64,000 nucleotides of DNA from Coriaria nepalensis. Its lineage: Eukaryota > Streptophyta > Magnoliopsida > Cucurbitales > Coriariaceae. Positions within the stretch are counted from its first letter, which is position 1; the number at the start of each line of letters is the position of its first letter. The translations under genes and the position numbers were made by a program. This document shows positions 37,667 through 48,714 of this stretch, in pieces. The DNA lies in NCBI GenBank assembly GCA_027186245.1, contig CP114482.1, positions 811,001-875,000 on the forward strand, read 5' to 3'. Under the pieces are notes generated by a model. It saw only the letters and a program-made list of their open reading frames with translations, did not search any database and had not been told where the DNA came from.

Positions 37667-38374
37667 CCTCTCTGCAGAATAAAGAGATCGAACATATGCT
37701 CAAGAAGCAAACAGAAAGCAAGAAGAAATCAAATAAACAAAAAAAACAAAAACAAAAAAAGGGAAAACGCCCATTTTCTTGCTAATTACTTACCCGCTCT
37801 TTGTCTCTAGGAAGAATGTAAAGCTAAGACCGGAAACTCGATTCGAATAAGGAGAGAGTTGAACCAGTGGGTTCGGTTGAAAGAGAAGAACAATGAATGG
37901 AAGAATCATCGAATTTTCCTTCTTATATTCTGATGAACAGAAGTTTTGGAGGGAAGTTCAACGGTTTATCGCTGTTTGGGCCTCTGATTAGATTCGCGGG
38001 CTTTACTTTGGTCCAATAAGAGTTATCATCTTTAGGCAGAAGTCAATTAGATGGGGCGGAAGAAAAATTTTGAGGTGAACTTGTTCTTCCAGAAACCGAC
38101 TTATTACAACTGCATATAAATCTGATATGATGGATAATATAACATATAGAGCCGATATATACGATTGTAATTGATCGGTTTATAGTAAATCGTAATCCAC
38201 CCAAAAATTCCTCGGGATGGAATTAGTGGTTTGAATCATAGAAATTAATGAAAAACAAAGCAACTTGCATATTGAAATAGTAAAAGGGTAAGATACATAT
38301 TCTATCCGTGTTACATAAAATGGAAACAAAAAGCATTCTCAAGAGTCGTTGTGGGATCAATTTTCATAAGCGGA

Positions 38375-40599
38375 TCATTTGTCTAGGACCAAGCATTTTT
38401 GTTTCTCAGACGGTTCTCTGTACGCAGCATCATCTATTGGATGGATGAAAAGCCGGTACGGAGCATACATCTGCAGAATCGAACTCGAAAAGATCAAAAA
38501 CTGAAAACGTATTTATGAGCTGAAAACTTGAGGTATATAATGTACTTACGAATTCGAATCGATATATGGCATTCCATTGAAGTAAGGCTCTAACAGTAGC
38601 AAAATAGATGTGTTCGATCGACCCTCCATGTGTAAGACAATTTTCGTGATGAAATAATTCAATGAGCTTAAGATTGATGTCTTTATCTGTGACGATTGCA
38701 AGCTGTAGTAAATAAATCAGAGTCAATAAGTACAAGTAATTCAGAAGATTAATTGATTCTCTTTTTTATTTTTTAATCCGAACCTGTAAAATCAATCTAT
38801 ATGCTAACTTGTCCCATATGAATAACCGGTAAGATTGATCCCGGAAAAGAGACCGAATTGTATCTGCGAACATTATATGGTCAACCGATCCGCTCACTAC
38901 ATCTAGGATCAAGGCCATAATATCGGTATATAGATTGGTAACACCCGGTTTCTTTGAATTTGTTCTGTCTGATGAAACGATTCCATATAAAGCCTGCATG
39001 ACATATTCAAAGAGTTATCATTATATATGTATGAAGAAAATAGATGGAAAGATTAGGGAACCCTATGAGATTATTGATCACATTAACATATATACCCCAT
39101 AAATCCAAAAAAGCTGGCAGAAAGCATCGTTGCCGAAAAACACTCTAGAATGGTTCCTTTCTGCATCAAGCATCCCGAATAAAAGATGTAAGAAGGTACT
39201 GCAAAAGGTCATCTTTTTAGCAATTACTTCTTTCCGTGTGTACGTCTTCTCAACATCACATTGAACAATCTTATACAACTCTTCATGAATGTCAAAATCA
39301 GAGTAATCGTATTCGATATAATTCCGAGCTATATGCTGTTCATCAACTACATGAAAAACAAAAACAAAAGGAAGAAGATTAATAAATATGATATAATCAA
39401 GTGTGTGTATGGAAACAGTACTAATTACAGTTGAACTTACATTGGCTGGTAAATAAGACTGCTTCATCACCATAAATTTCACCCCAAATCATGTTAAACT
39501 GCGATCGGCATTTGCTCAACTCAGTCTGTCTGTCCTTCATGCCTTCTATGATATAATCCAAACCCATAACCAAATCGGTCTCCAAAATGTCGAGGTAATC
39601 CGGACTACCATAAAATAGGTTGATGCAAGCCAAATGTGTTTCTACAAAATTAAGCAAACTGATCAAAAATCGAATTCGTAAAACAATCGATAGTTAGATG
39701 ATTCACAAAATGTAAATAATTTCTACCAACCCGTAAGGTATTTTTCGATCCGAGGTACGATATTAATGGATTCAAGTTTTAGGGCCTTAATACTGTCGAG
39801 TAAATCCCCCGTCGCTTTGATCGTAGAGCTCACATCGTCCAAAACTGAATCCAAATCCCATCTAAAATTTCAACAAAAAAAAAAAAAACTTAATCAAGAA
39901 CTCTATATATAATGAAAGAATTTCATATTAAAAAACATGAAAGGTTAAAGGTTTTTTTTTTTTTTTTCCTCTTTCTTTACCTGTCATCCTCACGTTTCAG
40001 AAAAGCTCCTTCATACTGATCTCCAAGCTTATCCTTTAAAGCTTGATCAACAATTAGCTTATCTTCATATGGTAGGAAAGCATTGAATCCTATAATTAAC
40101 TTGTCATGGCCATTAAGCAACTCCTTTACTCTTGCAGCGATATCGCGTGTTTCGGTTCTACAGAAGTAATCGGAATCGTGGCTTAAGTTAGTCCATCACA
40201 CTAGAAACAAATAATTAGAAGGTGAAAGGCTTTATATTTACCTTTCTTCCTTCAAATCTTTCAAAATTTCAAGAAACAGTTCATATTTTGTACGTTGGTT
40301 AGGAGAAAAGGCCTTCTCCACTTCTTTAAGATATTCTACGGGAATATCCGTTTGTTCCGGACAAGACCGGTGCTGAGATCTCCCATCCCTTTGTATATAT
40401 ATCCATCAAACCATTGAGATTAATCAGATTTCATTGAAGAGAAATCAAGAAAACAAAAGTTTTTTTGTACCAAAAATCAAAATAAAGAATGATCAAGTTA
40501 AGATGGTAAAATGAAAAGAGAATGTGATTACAAAGAATCAGAATTAGGTGGATCGGACTGAGAGTCAACAGTTTTCTTATGATCATCACGAGATGTCAT
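38375..40599 (-). CDS. Shortened SIN3-like co-repressor protein (array copy 2), intact, nine exons
   Basis: SIN3 proteins are scaffolds for histone deacetylase complexes. Exons on the minus strand are 40532-40599, 40242-40388, 39981-40157, 39731-39861, 39441-39641, 39096-39346, 38784-38993, 38550-38702 and 38375-38470; all junctions are GT...AG and all phases agree, giving 477 aa. One PAH domain spans about 38-105 (YELFLEILKDL, then ARVKELLNGHDKLIIGFNAFLP). DQYEGAFLKREDDR (about 118-131) matches the NQYEESLFRCEDDR region of SIN3, and the second half of the HDAC-interaction domain runs to about 240. The C-terminal SIN3 region follows (DIHEELYKIV, CSTFLHLLFGM, VFFGNDAF, RDQSYRLFIWDKLAYRL, RALLQWNAIYRFE). 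Full-length plant SIN3 is about 1,350 aa with three PAHs, so this lacks two PAHs and the first half of the HDAC-interaction domain. It could be a decoy or alternative scaffold; that is inference. Confidence 0.82.
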
Positions 40600-40920
40600 C
40601 CTCTCTGCCGAATAAAGAGATAGAAATATCTATCAAGAACCAGACAGAAAGAAACAAAAGCCATTTTCAGAGAAAGTGTTGTAAAAAGAAAGAAAACAAC
40701 CAATTTCTGCCTTACTTACCAATTTTATTGTCCAAGACTTAAAATTAGAATCAAAAGAAGGAAAGGATTGAACTATCGTGTTCAGTTCAGGAGGGGATTA
40801 GATTGCTTAGAGGAGAAGAAAAGAATCAAAAAGAAAGAGAGTTGTGCTTGCATTATGTAGAGTGGTTTTGGAGGGAAAGTTCAACAGCTTAAATGATCGA
40901 TCCTAAGCTGACAGTGTACT

Positions 40921-40967
40921 GTTTAGAAACGACATGTCAGATTGCTAACAAGGCATGTCGTCTAAAC
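40921..40967. repeat. Short inverted repeat (hairpin)
   Basis: GTTTAGAAACGACATG (40921-40936) faces CATGTCGTCTAAAC (40954-40967), with a two-base bulge in one arm and a 17-bp loop. It lies just upstream of the intact SIN3-like copy and is not seen near the other copies. It could be the remains of a small transposon or simply a chance hairpin. Confidence 0.5.
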
Positions 40968-41191
40968 AAAAAATATTATACAACGCATCCTTTTTAGTTC
41001 TTACAATTTTACTCTTATCATTTTAGATTCTTAGGAAAATACTTCGATAAATTATATAACAAATGACATTACAACAGAAAATTTTTTCCATAATGAAATA
41101 CTAAAATGCTACGTAAAACCTTTAAAAAAAAAAAAAAAAGAGTCTCTAAAGAAGCAAATTTATATCTTCCGGATCGATTTTCATTAGCGGA

Positions 41192-41284
41192 TCATTCTTC
41201 AGGGACCAGAGGTTTTTGTTTCTTAGTCGGTTTCTCTATAGCACCATCTATCGCATCGAAGCAAAGCCGGTACTGATCATGCAT
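41192..41284 (-). pseudogene. SIN3-like last-exon remnant (array copy 3)
   Basis: After an AG acceptor at 41285-41286 the minus strand reads MHDQYRLCFDAIDGAIEKP and ends KPLVPEE then a stop. This parallels exon 9 of the intact copy (MYAPYRLFIHPIDDA...). The main frame of copy 3 stops earlier, at 41437, so this exon is probably not translated in that frame. Confidence 0.6.
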
Positions 41285-41436
41285 CTACGAAATCGAACCC
41301 GAAAAGATATAAAGTCAGAAAATCTCATAAGTCACTGATAAAAATAAGTGATAATTAGTCCATGTACCTTCTTCTTTTTGTACAGAAAAGCAGTAGCTGG
41401 GATGGATTCAACCTGTTCTTCTAGCTGTGTTTTGAT

Positions 41437-42419
41437 TTAAGGATTTATTGCAGCTTGTTTCTTCCGGTACTGATCATGCATCCCAAATCTTGTTAAAAGA
41501 AACTCGTATAATCGTTTGCGTACGTACCTATCATTGTCGGTTTCGTTCGACTGATCTTTAAGCACAGGGCTTAGAAGTAAGAGTTCTTTGAACTCGTCGA
41601 TCAAATCTTCATGGTAATAGAATAGATCGAAAACCACTTTTTCGACATCTTCAAGAGTCTTCTGTTTATTCACGTACAGAATCAAGATATCAACTAATGA
41701 GGGATAAACTTCCTTCTCCTTTTCGAAACGTTGCTGCATGGAATAACAAACAAAATCATTATTGATCATTAAGAAGAAGAAAAAACAAGAAATAGAAAGA
41801 ACATGATATGAATTCTATGTACCTTCACTTTGAGAATAAAACCTGTTGCCGGGTCGGAATCATCCATATGAGCATCAAAAGTAGTAAACTTATATCCTTC
41901 TGGGAGGAATACATGACTGAATCCTACAAATAAATCATTATGCTCTCTAAATATTTCCCTTAGTCTTGCAGTAGTAGTGGCAACGTGATCATCGAGGCTT
42001 CCGCTTCAGCAAAAGTAACAGAATCAACGCTGGCATTAGCTAATCGATTTTTCGACTGAAGATATGAATAGTTGAAGAAAGATTATATATGGATATACCC
42101 TTTTGAAGTGAAATCTATCAAAACATCGAGAAACTCGTGATATTTTTTCTTGTGATTTGGTCTCAAGATCCTCTGCACTTTAAGAATATACGTTCCGGAT
42201 TCACTGGATGTTTCTTCCGGACCGGTTCTAATTAATCCTCGGCTTTGAGATTCCCCGTACCTTCAAAATCGAACATAAAATTGAAGATTAATCAGATATC
42301 ATACTAAAGCTTTAAGCTTCAGCCATAAAGTTGATGGTTCTTTCTTGATTGAGAAAAAGAACTACTTACGATCCGTTAAGCCGAGCCCCGGCTCTATTAT
42401 CATCCCGAAATTTCTTCAT
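41437..42419 (-). CDS. PAH-only SIN3-like protein (array copy 3), four exons
   Basis: Exons on the minus strand are 42370-42419, 42099-42260, 41823-42003 and 41437-41733; introns are GT...AG with agreeing phases, giving 229 aa. Two paired amphipathic helix domains are visible. The first is KKKYHEFLDVLIDF followed by ARLREIFREHNDLFVGFSHVFLPEGY. The second is GFILKVKQRFEKEKEVYPSL followed by VVFDLFYYHEDLIDEFKELL, colinear with PAH1-PAH2 of SIN3. PAH3, the HDAC-interaction domain and the C-terminal region are missing. PAH1-2 bind transcription factors in SIN3, so a protein with only these could compete with full SIN3 (inference). The TAA at 41437 may itself be a truncating mutation, because SIN3-like sequence and a last-exon match follow it. 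Confidence 0.75.
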
Positions 42420-42649
42420 ATCTTCTGTTAATTCTCAACCAAAGGCCCCTCTTGTATTTATAGATCAAAAGATAAGAGAAGGAGGATCCTCAATAATATA
42501 GAACTCTTGATCAGAATCTTAATAGATATAGAATTGAAAAGAGATTTAGGATCGTGTGGACCCAAAATACTTCTTATTTTGGGATTTGACAATAAAAATC
42601 TCTCCGTAATCTTTTTTTTAATTTATTTAGAATATATTTTAATTAATTA

Positions 42650-42826
42650 GTTAAAAATATATTATGAATATATATATATATCTAGAAAGATTCTGTGGAT
42701 TTGCATACAGAGTCTACGGAAGCTTGACCCGTATCTGCAGCCGACATTCAGGAAATTTCGCTCTCATCATCATCGCAGAAAAAGTAAGCATGAAGAAATG
42801 TACAGAGTAGTTATGAAGTGAAACGA

Positions 42827-42866
<40 letters not shown>

Positions 42867-43140
42867 TACGGATTCAAATTGATATATGCGTTTGTTTCTC
42901 ACATTAGCATTATAGACCGATTCGATGAACCTTCGGATTTTCTCAAGAAAGTGATCAAAAGAACTATAGGATCAAACCGGTATGGGGCTTTCAGCTTTTT
43001 TGATCGCTTAGACTAGAAGAAAAGAAAAAAAGAATAGAAAATTGAGTATCAAAGTTTCCTTGTCATATTTTTGAAAGACAGTTATGAACGAAGTTTTGGA
43101 GGGAGAGTTTAACGGCCACTTCAATTTGGGCCAACTAGCG
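42650..43140 (-). pseudogene. SIN3-like array remnant with conserved upstream block
   Basis: The part at about 43085-43110 (AGTTTTGGAGGGAGAGTTTA) matches the upstream blocks of copy 1 (about 37938-37965, TTTTGGAGGGAAGTTCAACGG in two pieces) and copy 2 (about 40865-40885). About 42870-42960 resembles a C-terminal exon region (ATTGATATAT, CTCACATTAGCA). No frame is open. An (AT)n run lies at about 42836-42861. It is a decayed further copy. Confidence 0.5.
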
Positions 43141-43299
43141 AATCACTGTTTATGTGAGCACATTGTGTCCGGAACCGAGTTCTTGACGAGCTAATCTACG
43201 GGAAGCTAATGAAGAAACCGATAGAAAATTACATTTAACAATGAAAGATTTGAGAATACAATTCTGACAATTTTGACATGGTTATCTAGTACAAGGATC

Positions 43300-43510
43300 T
43301 AAGGAAGGAGGGAAGACTTGGTCTTTTCACTCTCACGCCATCCCATCAACTGGATTGAAAGCTGGGTCGGATCATACTTCTGAAGAATTGTCCGGGAAAG
43401 ATCAGAAACCATATAAAATATGGTATGGACGGAGAAAGTGTGAGAAATATTAACTTACAAATTCTAATCGACTCTCACATTAGCAAAATTAAAAAGATTA
43501 AGCCCACAAG
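43300..43510 (-). pseudogene. SIN3-like last-exon remnant (fifth copy)
   Basis: About 43350-43500 matches the exon 8/9 region of copy 1 (35620-35730): CAACTGGAT, GATCATACTTCTG, AAAGATCAGAAACC, TGTGAGAAATAT. It marks another lost unit between the array and the ABCB gene. Confidence 0.5.
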
Positions 43511-43723
43511 AAAAGTTGGAAAATGGGGCCCATTTTGAGACATGAGGTAGAAAGCCAATTTATGAGACCAAAAAAAAATATAAAATAAAATAAAAATAAA
43601 AGCAAAATTACTACTGCAATTTACAATTTTATACATTACAGCAACCTTATTGATTAATCCTTAAAAGACTTTTGATTAATAAAATAAAATAAAATAGAAA
43701 TAAAAATAAAACTCCTATTTAAT

Positions 43724-46700
43724 TTACTCTTGGGTGATGTTGGCAGGGTTTCTTTGGAGACTGACCAATGAGAAATAGGCACCTGTGGGTCCTTTTGCCA
43801 ACAGGGCGGAGTGGGTCCCTTTCTCCATCACCTTCCCTTTGTCCAACACAGCAATCGTATTACAATTCTGAATAGTACTCAATCTATGTGCCACCACCAC
43901 ACTTGTCCTCCCTACCATCACGCGCTCCAACGCGTCTTGCACCACCTTCTCTGACTGACTATCGAGAGCACTCGTCGCTTCGTCTAGCAACAAAACTGCA
44001 GGATTCTTCAGTATTGCACGCGCTATAGCAATGCGTTGCTTTTGCCCTCCTGATAGTTGCACCCCTCTGTCCCCACACCACGTGTCATACCCATCTTTCA
44101 ATCCCGCGATGAAATCGTGAGCGTTGGATGCTTTAGCGGCCTCGATGATCTCTGATTCGTCCATCTTATCATCTGACGCTCCATACACTATATTTTCTCT
44201 GATTGTTCCCGCAAACAGGGTTGGCTCTTGACTAACTAATGCTATGTGTCTTCTTAATGATCTAAGATTATATGATCTGATATCACGACCGTCTATTTTG
44301 ACACTTCCTTTTTGTGGGTCATAGAATCTCTCGATCAATCCTATAATGGTTGACTTACCTGACCCACTTTGTCCAACCAATGCCGTTGATTTTCCGGCCT
44401 CGATGTCGATCGAGAAGCTCTTAAAGATCGTAACATCAGGTCTAGCCGGATATGCAAAGTCCACGTCACGAATTTCTACTCGGCCTGTTAATTTAGTCGG
44501 CTTAAACCCTTCTAAGTCGTCGGGCTCGATTTTAGTATATCGGTCCAATACGGCGAAGACCGACCCAACAGCATCTGAGCCTTTGGCGATGTCCGTGGTC
44601 ATACTTCCGGCATCCGCAATCACACGGCCGGTGCTTATTAAGATCATGAAGGTCTCAAATAAGGCCTTTGTACCAATATAGCCTTTGCTAATAAGCTTCC
44701 CACCATACCAAAAATCAAAGGCCCATGTGCAACTCATAAGGCTGTTAGAGACGCCCAGCCCGATGCCGGCATACCACGATTGTCTAATACTCTCGCGGCG
44801 TGGGCCTTCAAGGGCCTTATCAAGCATTGTTAAGATTCGATCTTGAGATGAGAAAGCGGTAATAGTTCGAAGATTCGACACGGCCTCCGCGGCGAGCTTG
44901 CTGCTTTCATCTTGTGCTTTGATGGCCTTCTGAGTCATGTTTTTCAAAAGGACCCGTCGAAAGTAGAAGCAAACAATAACAAGGGGCTGAATTGCTATCA
45001 TTACTATAGCCAGTCTCCATGCAATGACCAAGCCCATTGTAAATGCTACTGTCACGGCTGAGATGGTTTGGACAAGAAGAGCCATCCTATCACCCACTAA
45101 AGATCTCACCTGTCAAAACCAATTCATAGATGTTAGAATCTGTAAGTGCAAATGAAGCCTAGTAGAGATTTTGTGCCTACCAAACACCATAGAGCCTATG
45201 AGTATCAAAGATCTCACTATATGTTCATTTCTCATCTGAGTATCAAAAATATATCACATCAAATCAGTTTATTTTTAGTATTTTTGGCTTTAGAATAAAA
45301 ACGAGCCGATGACCAAAAAAAGAGTTGATGCGACATATTTTTTATCTTCGGATGGAAAACAAACGACTAAAATCTCTCCAAAAATATGGTAGGCATGATA
45401 TGTGATCGACACCAAATCTTTACTTAAATGAAGCCATGTCCCATGGTTGGCACATGACATAAGAAAGAGGCTTACCATATTGGCATCTTTGGCAAGTCTA
45501 GAGCAAATTGCACCACTAGAATTCTCATCTTGATCAAACCATCCAACTTCAAATGTGAGTATCTTAGAGAACATTCGCTCTCTAACTCTCTTCGTCAAGT
45601 ACTCCCCCATGTAAGCAAAATTATAGTGCTGGATGACATTGATGAGCAAGGAGAATACCGCCAATGCAAGAAAACACAAAGCATAAGTCCTTGTTCTGTC
45701 CTTAATCTCGTCATGACTCTGTAGAAAATAAACTGATATCATAGACCCCATGGCGAACGCATACAAAGGTTGCACCGCACCGAATAATGTTGCACCCGTA
45801 CACCCTATCATTGCCTCCTTCCATTCTGGCATATTCAAAGCTAACAATCTTCGAAAGGATGGGACAGGGAATTTCCGTTCTTCTTGATCCATAGTGATGA
45901 TTTCTTCATTTGTCAGTGAAAATCGTCCGGATGCTAGTGAATTAGCCGAACTTGACCGACTAACCACTAAGGATTGCCTGTGACTGCTAGTGTTGTTCCT
46001 GTCGTTGCTCGATATGGAAGACGGGTGAATGTATGCCAACTCTTGTGGGGTCCGCTCTTTCTCGGATTGCTGGAGACGGATAAGTGCAGTGTAAAGGCCA
46101 TCCTCACGTTCAATAAGCTCGTTATGTGAGCCTGTTTCCATGACTTGGCCGTTCTGGATGACGGCTATGACATCAGCATGTCGAATTGTAGACAATCGGT
46201 GGGCAATGACGATGGTGGTGCGGCCCACGGAGGCTTTGTCGAGCGCTTCTTGTACTACTCTTTCGGATTCAGAGTCTAATGCACTTGTGGCCTCATCCAA
46301 TAGAAGAACCCGAGGTTTCTTAATTATAGCTCTTGCAATGGCAATTCTTTGCTTTTGTCCTCCTGACATTTGAACTCCTCTCTCACCAACCTACACACAC
46401 ATACAAACACAGTTCATGGTTAGTCTAATTGTAATGCTAAAACCATGGTTAGTTTAGGAAAGCATAACATAGTATAATGTATATATGTATGTACACCTGA
46501 GTATCATATCCCTGAGGCAACTGGCAAATGAAGTTGTGAGCATTTGAAGCTTTAGCAGCCTCAATAACATCTTCAATTGAAGCATCTTCCTTGCCAAAAA
46601 GTATGTTCTCTTTAATAGAGGTAGCAAAAAGTGCAGGCTCCTGGCTAACCAAACCCATTTGTGACCTTAACCACTTGAGTTGAAGCTTATCAATGGCCAC

Positions 46701-48714
46701 CCCATCAAGAAGGACCTGACCTCCAAGTGGGTCGTAGAACCTTTGCAAAAGCGAAATCACGGTTGATTTTCCAGACCCACTACCTCCGACCAAGGCGACG
46801 GTCATGCCTGCCGGAACTTTAAGGCTGAAATCTTTGAAGATTATGCTTTCAGGCCTTGATGGGTATGCAAATTCAATGTTCTTGAATTCGACTTCTCCTA
46901 GAACATTCTCCAACACTTGACCTTCCATGCTGTCCGAATCGATCTTCGGCACCCTCTCTATCACTTCCATTATTCTTTCCCCCGCTGAAAATGCTTCTGA
47001 GAAGTACTTCAAGTTGGATAAGCCTGATCCTAATGCTCTGCATGGCATATCAATCAGAATGTAAGAATCTCAAGTTGCATTCATGAGTACTTGTCACTGT
47101 CCTATATATAATATGTCAATAAAAAGTAGTTAATATATAAAAAGCTGGATTGAATGCTTACAAGCCACCAACTGCAATGGCCGCACCAACGGCAAAAACT
47201 GTCCCACCTTTAGCCCCATGATACATGACCATTCTGCTACCATACCAAGCCATGAAAGACCAAATGGCGAAAACGACACCGTTGCTACCGATCGCCAAAC
47301 CTTTAGCCAAACCTTGCCTCAAACCCAACTTGACAGAGCCATTTAGAGAGGAAGAGAACTCATTCATGGTATTGTTTTCTCCCACAAATGCATACACCGT
47401 CCTGATTGAAGATATTGCCTGCTCAGCCATTGTCCCTGCCTTATTGTACTCTTCCCTTATCTTTCTTGCTAATCCCATCAAGATTCTTCCGTACATCAAA
47501 CCGGGTATTACTAGAAGTAGAACGAACGGCAAACCCACTATGGCTAATCTCCATAGCAATGCAAACGCCGCGATGTAGCTTCCCAGGAACATGGACGCAT
47601 TCACCACGAAATTCGGTATCTGAAAACGAAGAAGAATAAAAAACTAATGCTTGTTCCATAACATAAAGAATATGTATCGGAAAGAATCTCATGCAACGAT
47701 TAAATATATCGTGTTATTTAATAACGGAGGTTTGATCGAAAATGAACCTTTTCGCTAAGAACATCTTGGATTACAAGAGTATCGTTGGAAACGCCTGTTA
47801 TTATTTCGGATGTGCTGGTAACATGCAAATCAAAGTAACCAACGTCTTGTCTAAGAACAGCTTTTAGATATCTGGCTCTCATTCTTGTTGCTTGTCTTTC
47901 TCCTGTTCTTGTCCAGCAATATCCCTCTGGAAAATCCATAATCAAACCAAACATAAGAAAACGACAAAGAAAGAGTTCATAACTGGATCCATTCTTGGGA
48001 AACAAACAGAATTATAAAATTAAAAATAAAAATAAAAAGGAAAGAGGTAGTAAATGATAATTAAACCCACCTAGAAAACAAGCAACAAATGACCCACAAG
48101 CGACGTATAAGAGAGCCACTGCATTCTGTCCACCACAAAAGTAACGGTCAAGCTCACAAATTATTAGTACTCCAACTTTCTTTAAAATGTTTCTTTTACG
48201 TTTTACTATATATATAAGTATATATATAAGTAATGGAAATTGAATAAACCGTTTTTTGACCAGCTCTCATCATTTGAATACTCCATTTTGGAGTTTGATT
48301 ATGGAAACAAAAACTGATTGATAAAATATATTATATCAAATTAAGATGAGTAAAAATATTTTTTAAATTAAAATTTGTAATTATTTATTTATAAAAATTT
48401 AATATTTTTAAATTAAAAATAATAATAAATTTTAGTAAAGATTAAGAGTAGATAAAGATTTTAAGTACCTTATTGATGTTATGTTGAAAAGAATCTCCGA
48501 CAGTAGATGAATTGAGATTGCCTATATTGTTCATCAACCGGCTAGTGATAAACAAAACAAGCGGCGTGGTTATCCCGTCCCCGATCGCTCCGGCGAGGCC
48601 GAGAATCATCAAGAGAATATCAATTCCATCTGCATGCATAACAATCGACCTCATAGACCCGATACTACTACTCTTCTTCTTCTTAACTCCCACACCATCT
48701 TTCCCAGCATCCAT
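43724..48714 (-). CDS. ABCB-type (MDR/P-glycoprotein) full transporter, ABCB15-like, seven exons
   Basis: This is an ATP-driven membrane exporter of 1,259 aa with the order TMD-NBD-TMD-NBD. Exons on the minus strand are 48469-48714, 48071-48125, 47748-47926, 47162-47619, 46497-47037, 45476-46390 and 43724-45109; every junction is GT...AG and phases agree. NBD1 has Walker [10 protein letters not shown] (about 397-405), the signature [13 protein letters not shown] and Walker [16 protein letters not shown]2 has GQSGSGKST (about 1,045), the signature [14 protein letters not shown] and the same Walker [13 protein letters not shown] and the [16 protein letters not shown] region are typical of the ABCB15-22 group. 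The start MDAGKDGVG is chosen because family members begin just before the [16 protein letters not shown] block. The substrate is unknown; auxin, alkaloids and other small molecules are reported for relatives. No defect is seen. Confidence 0.94.
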
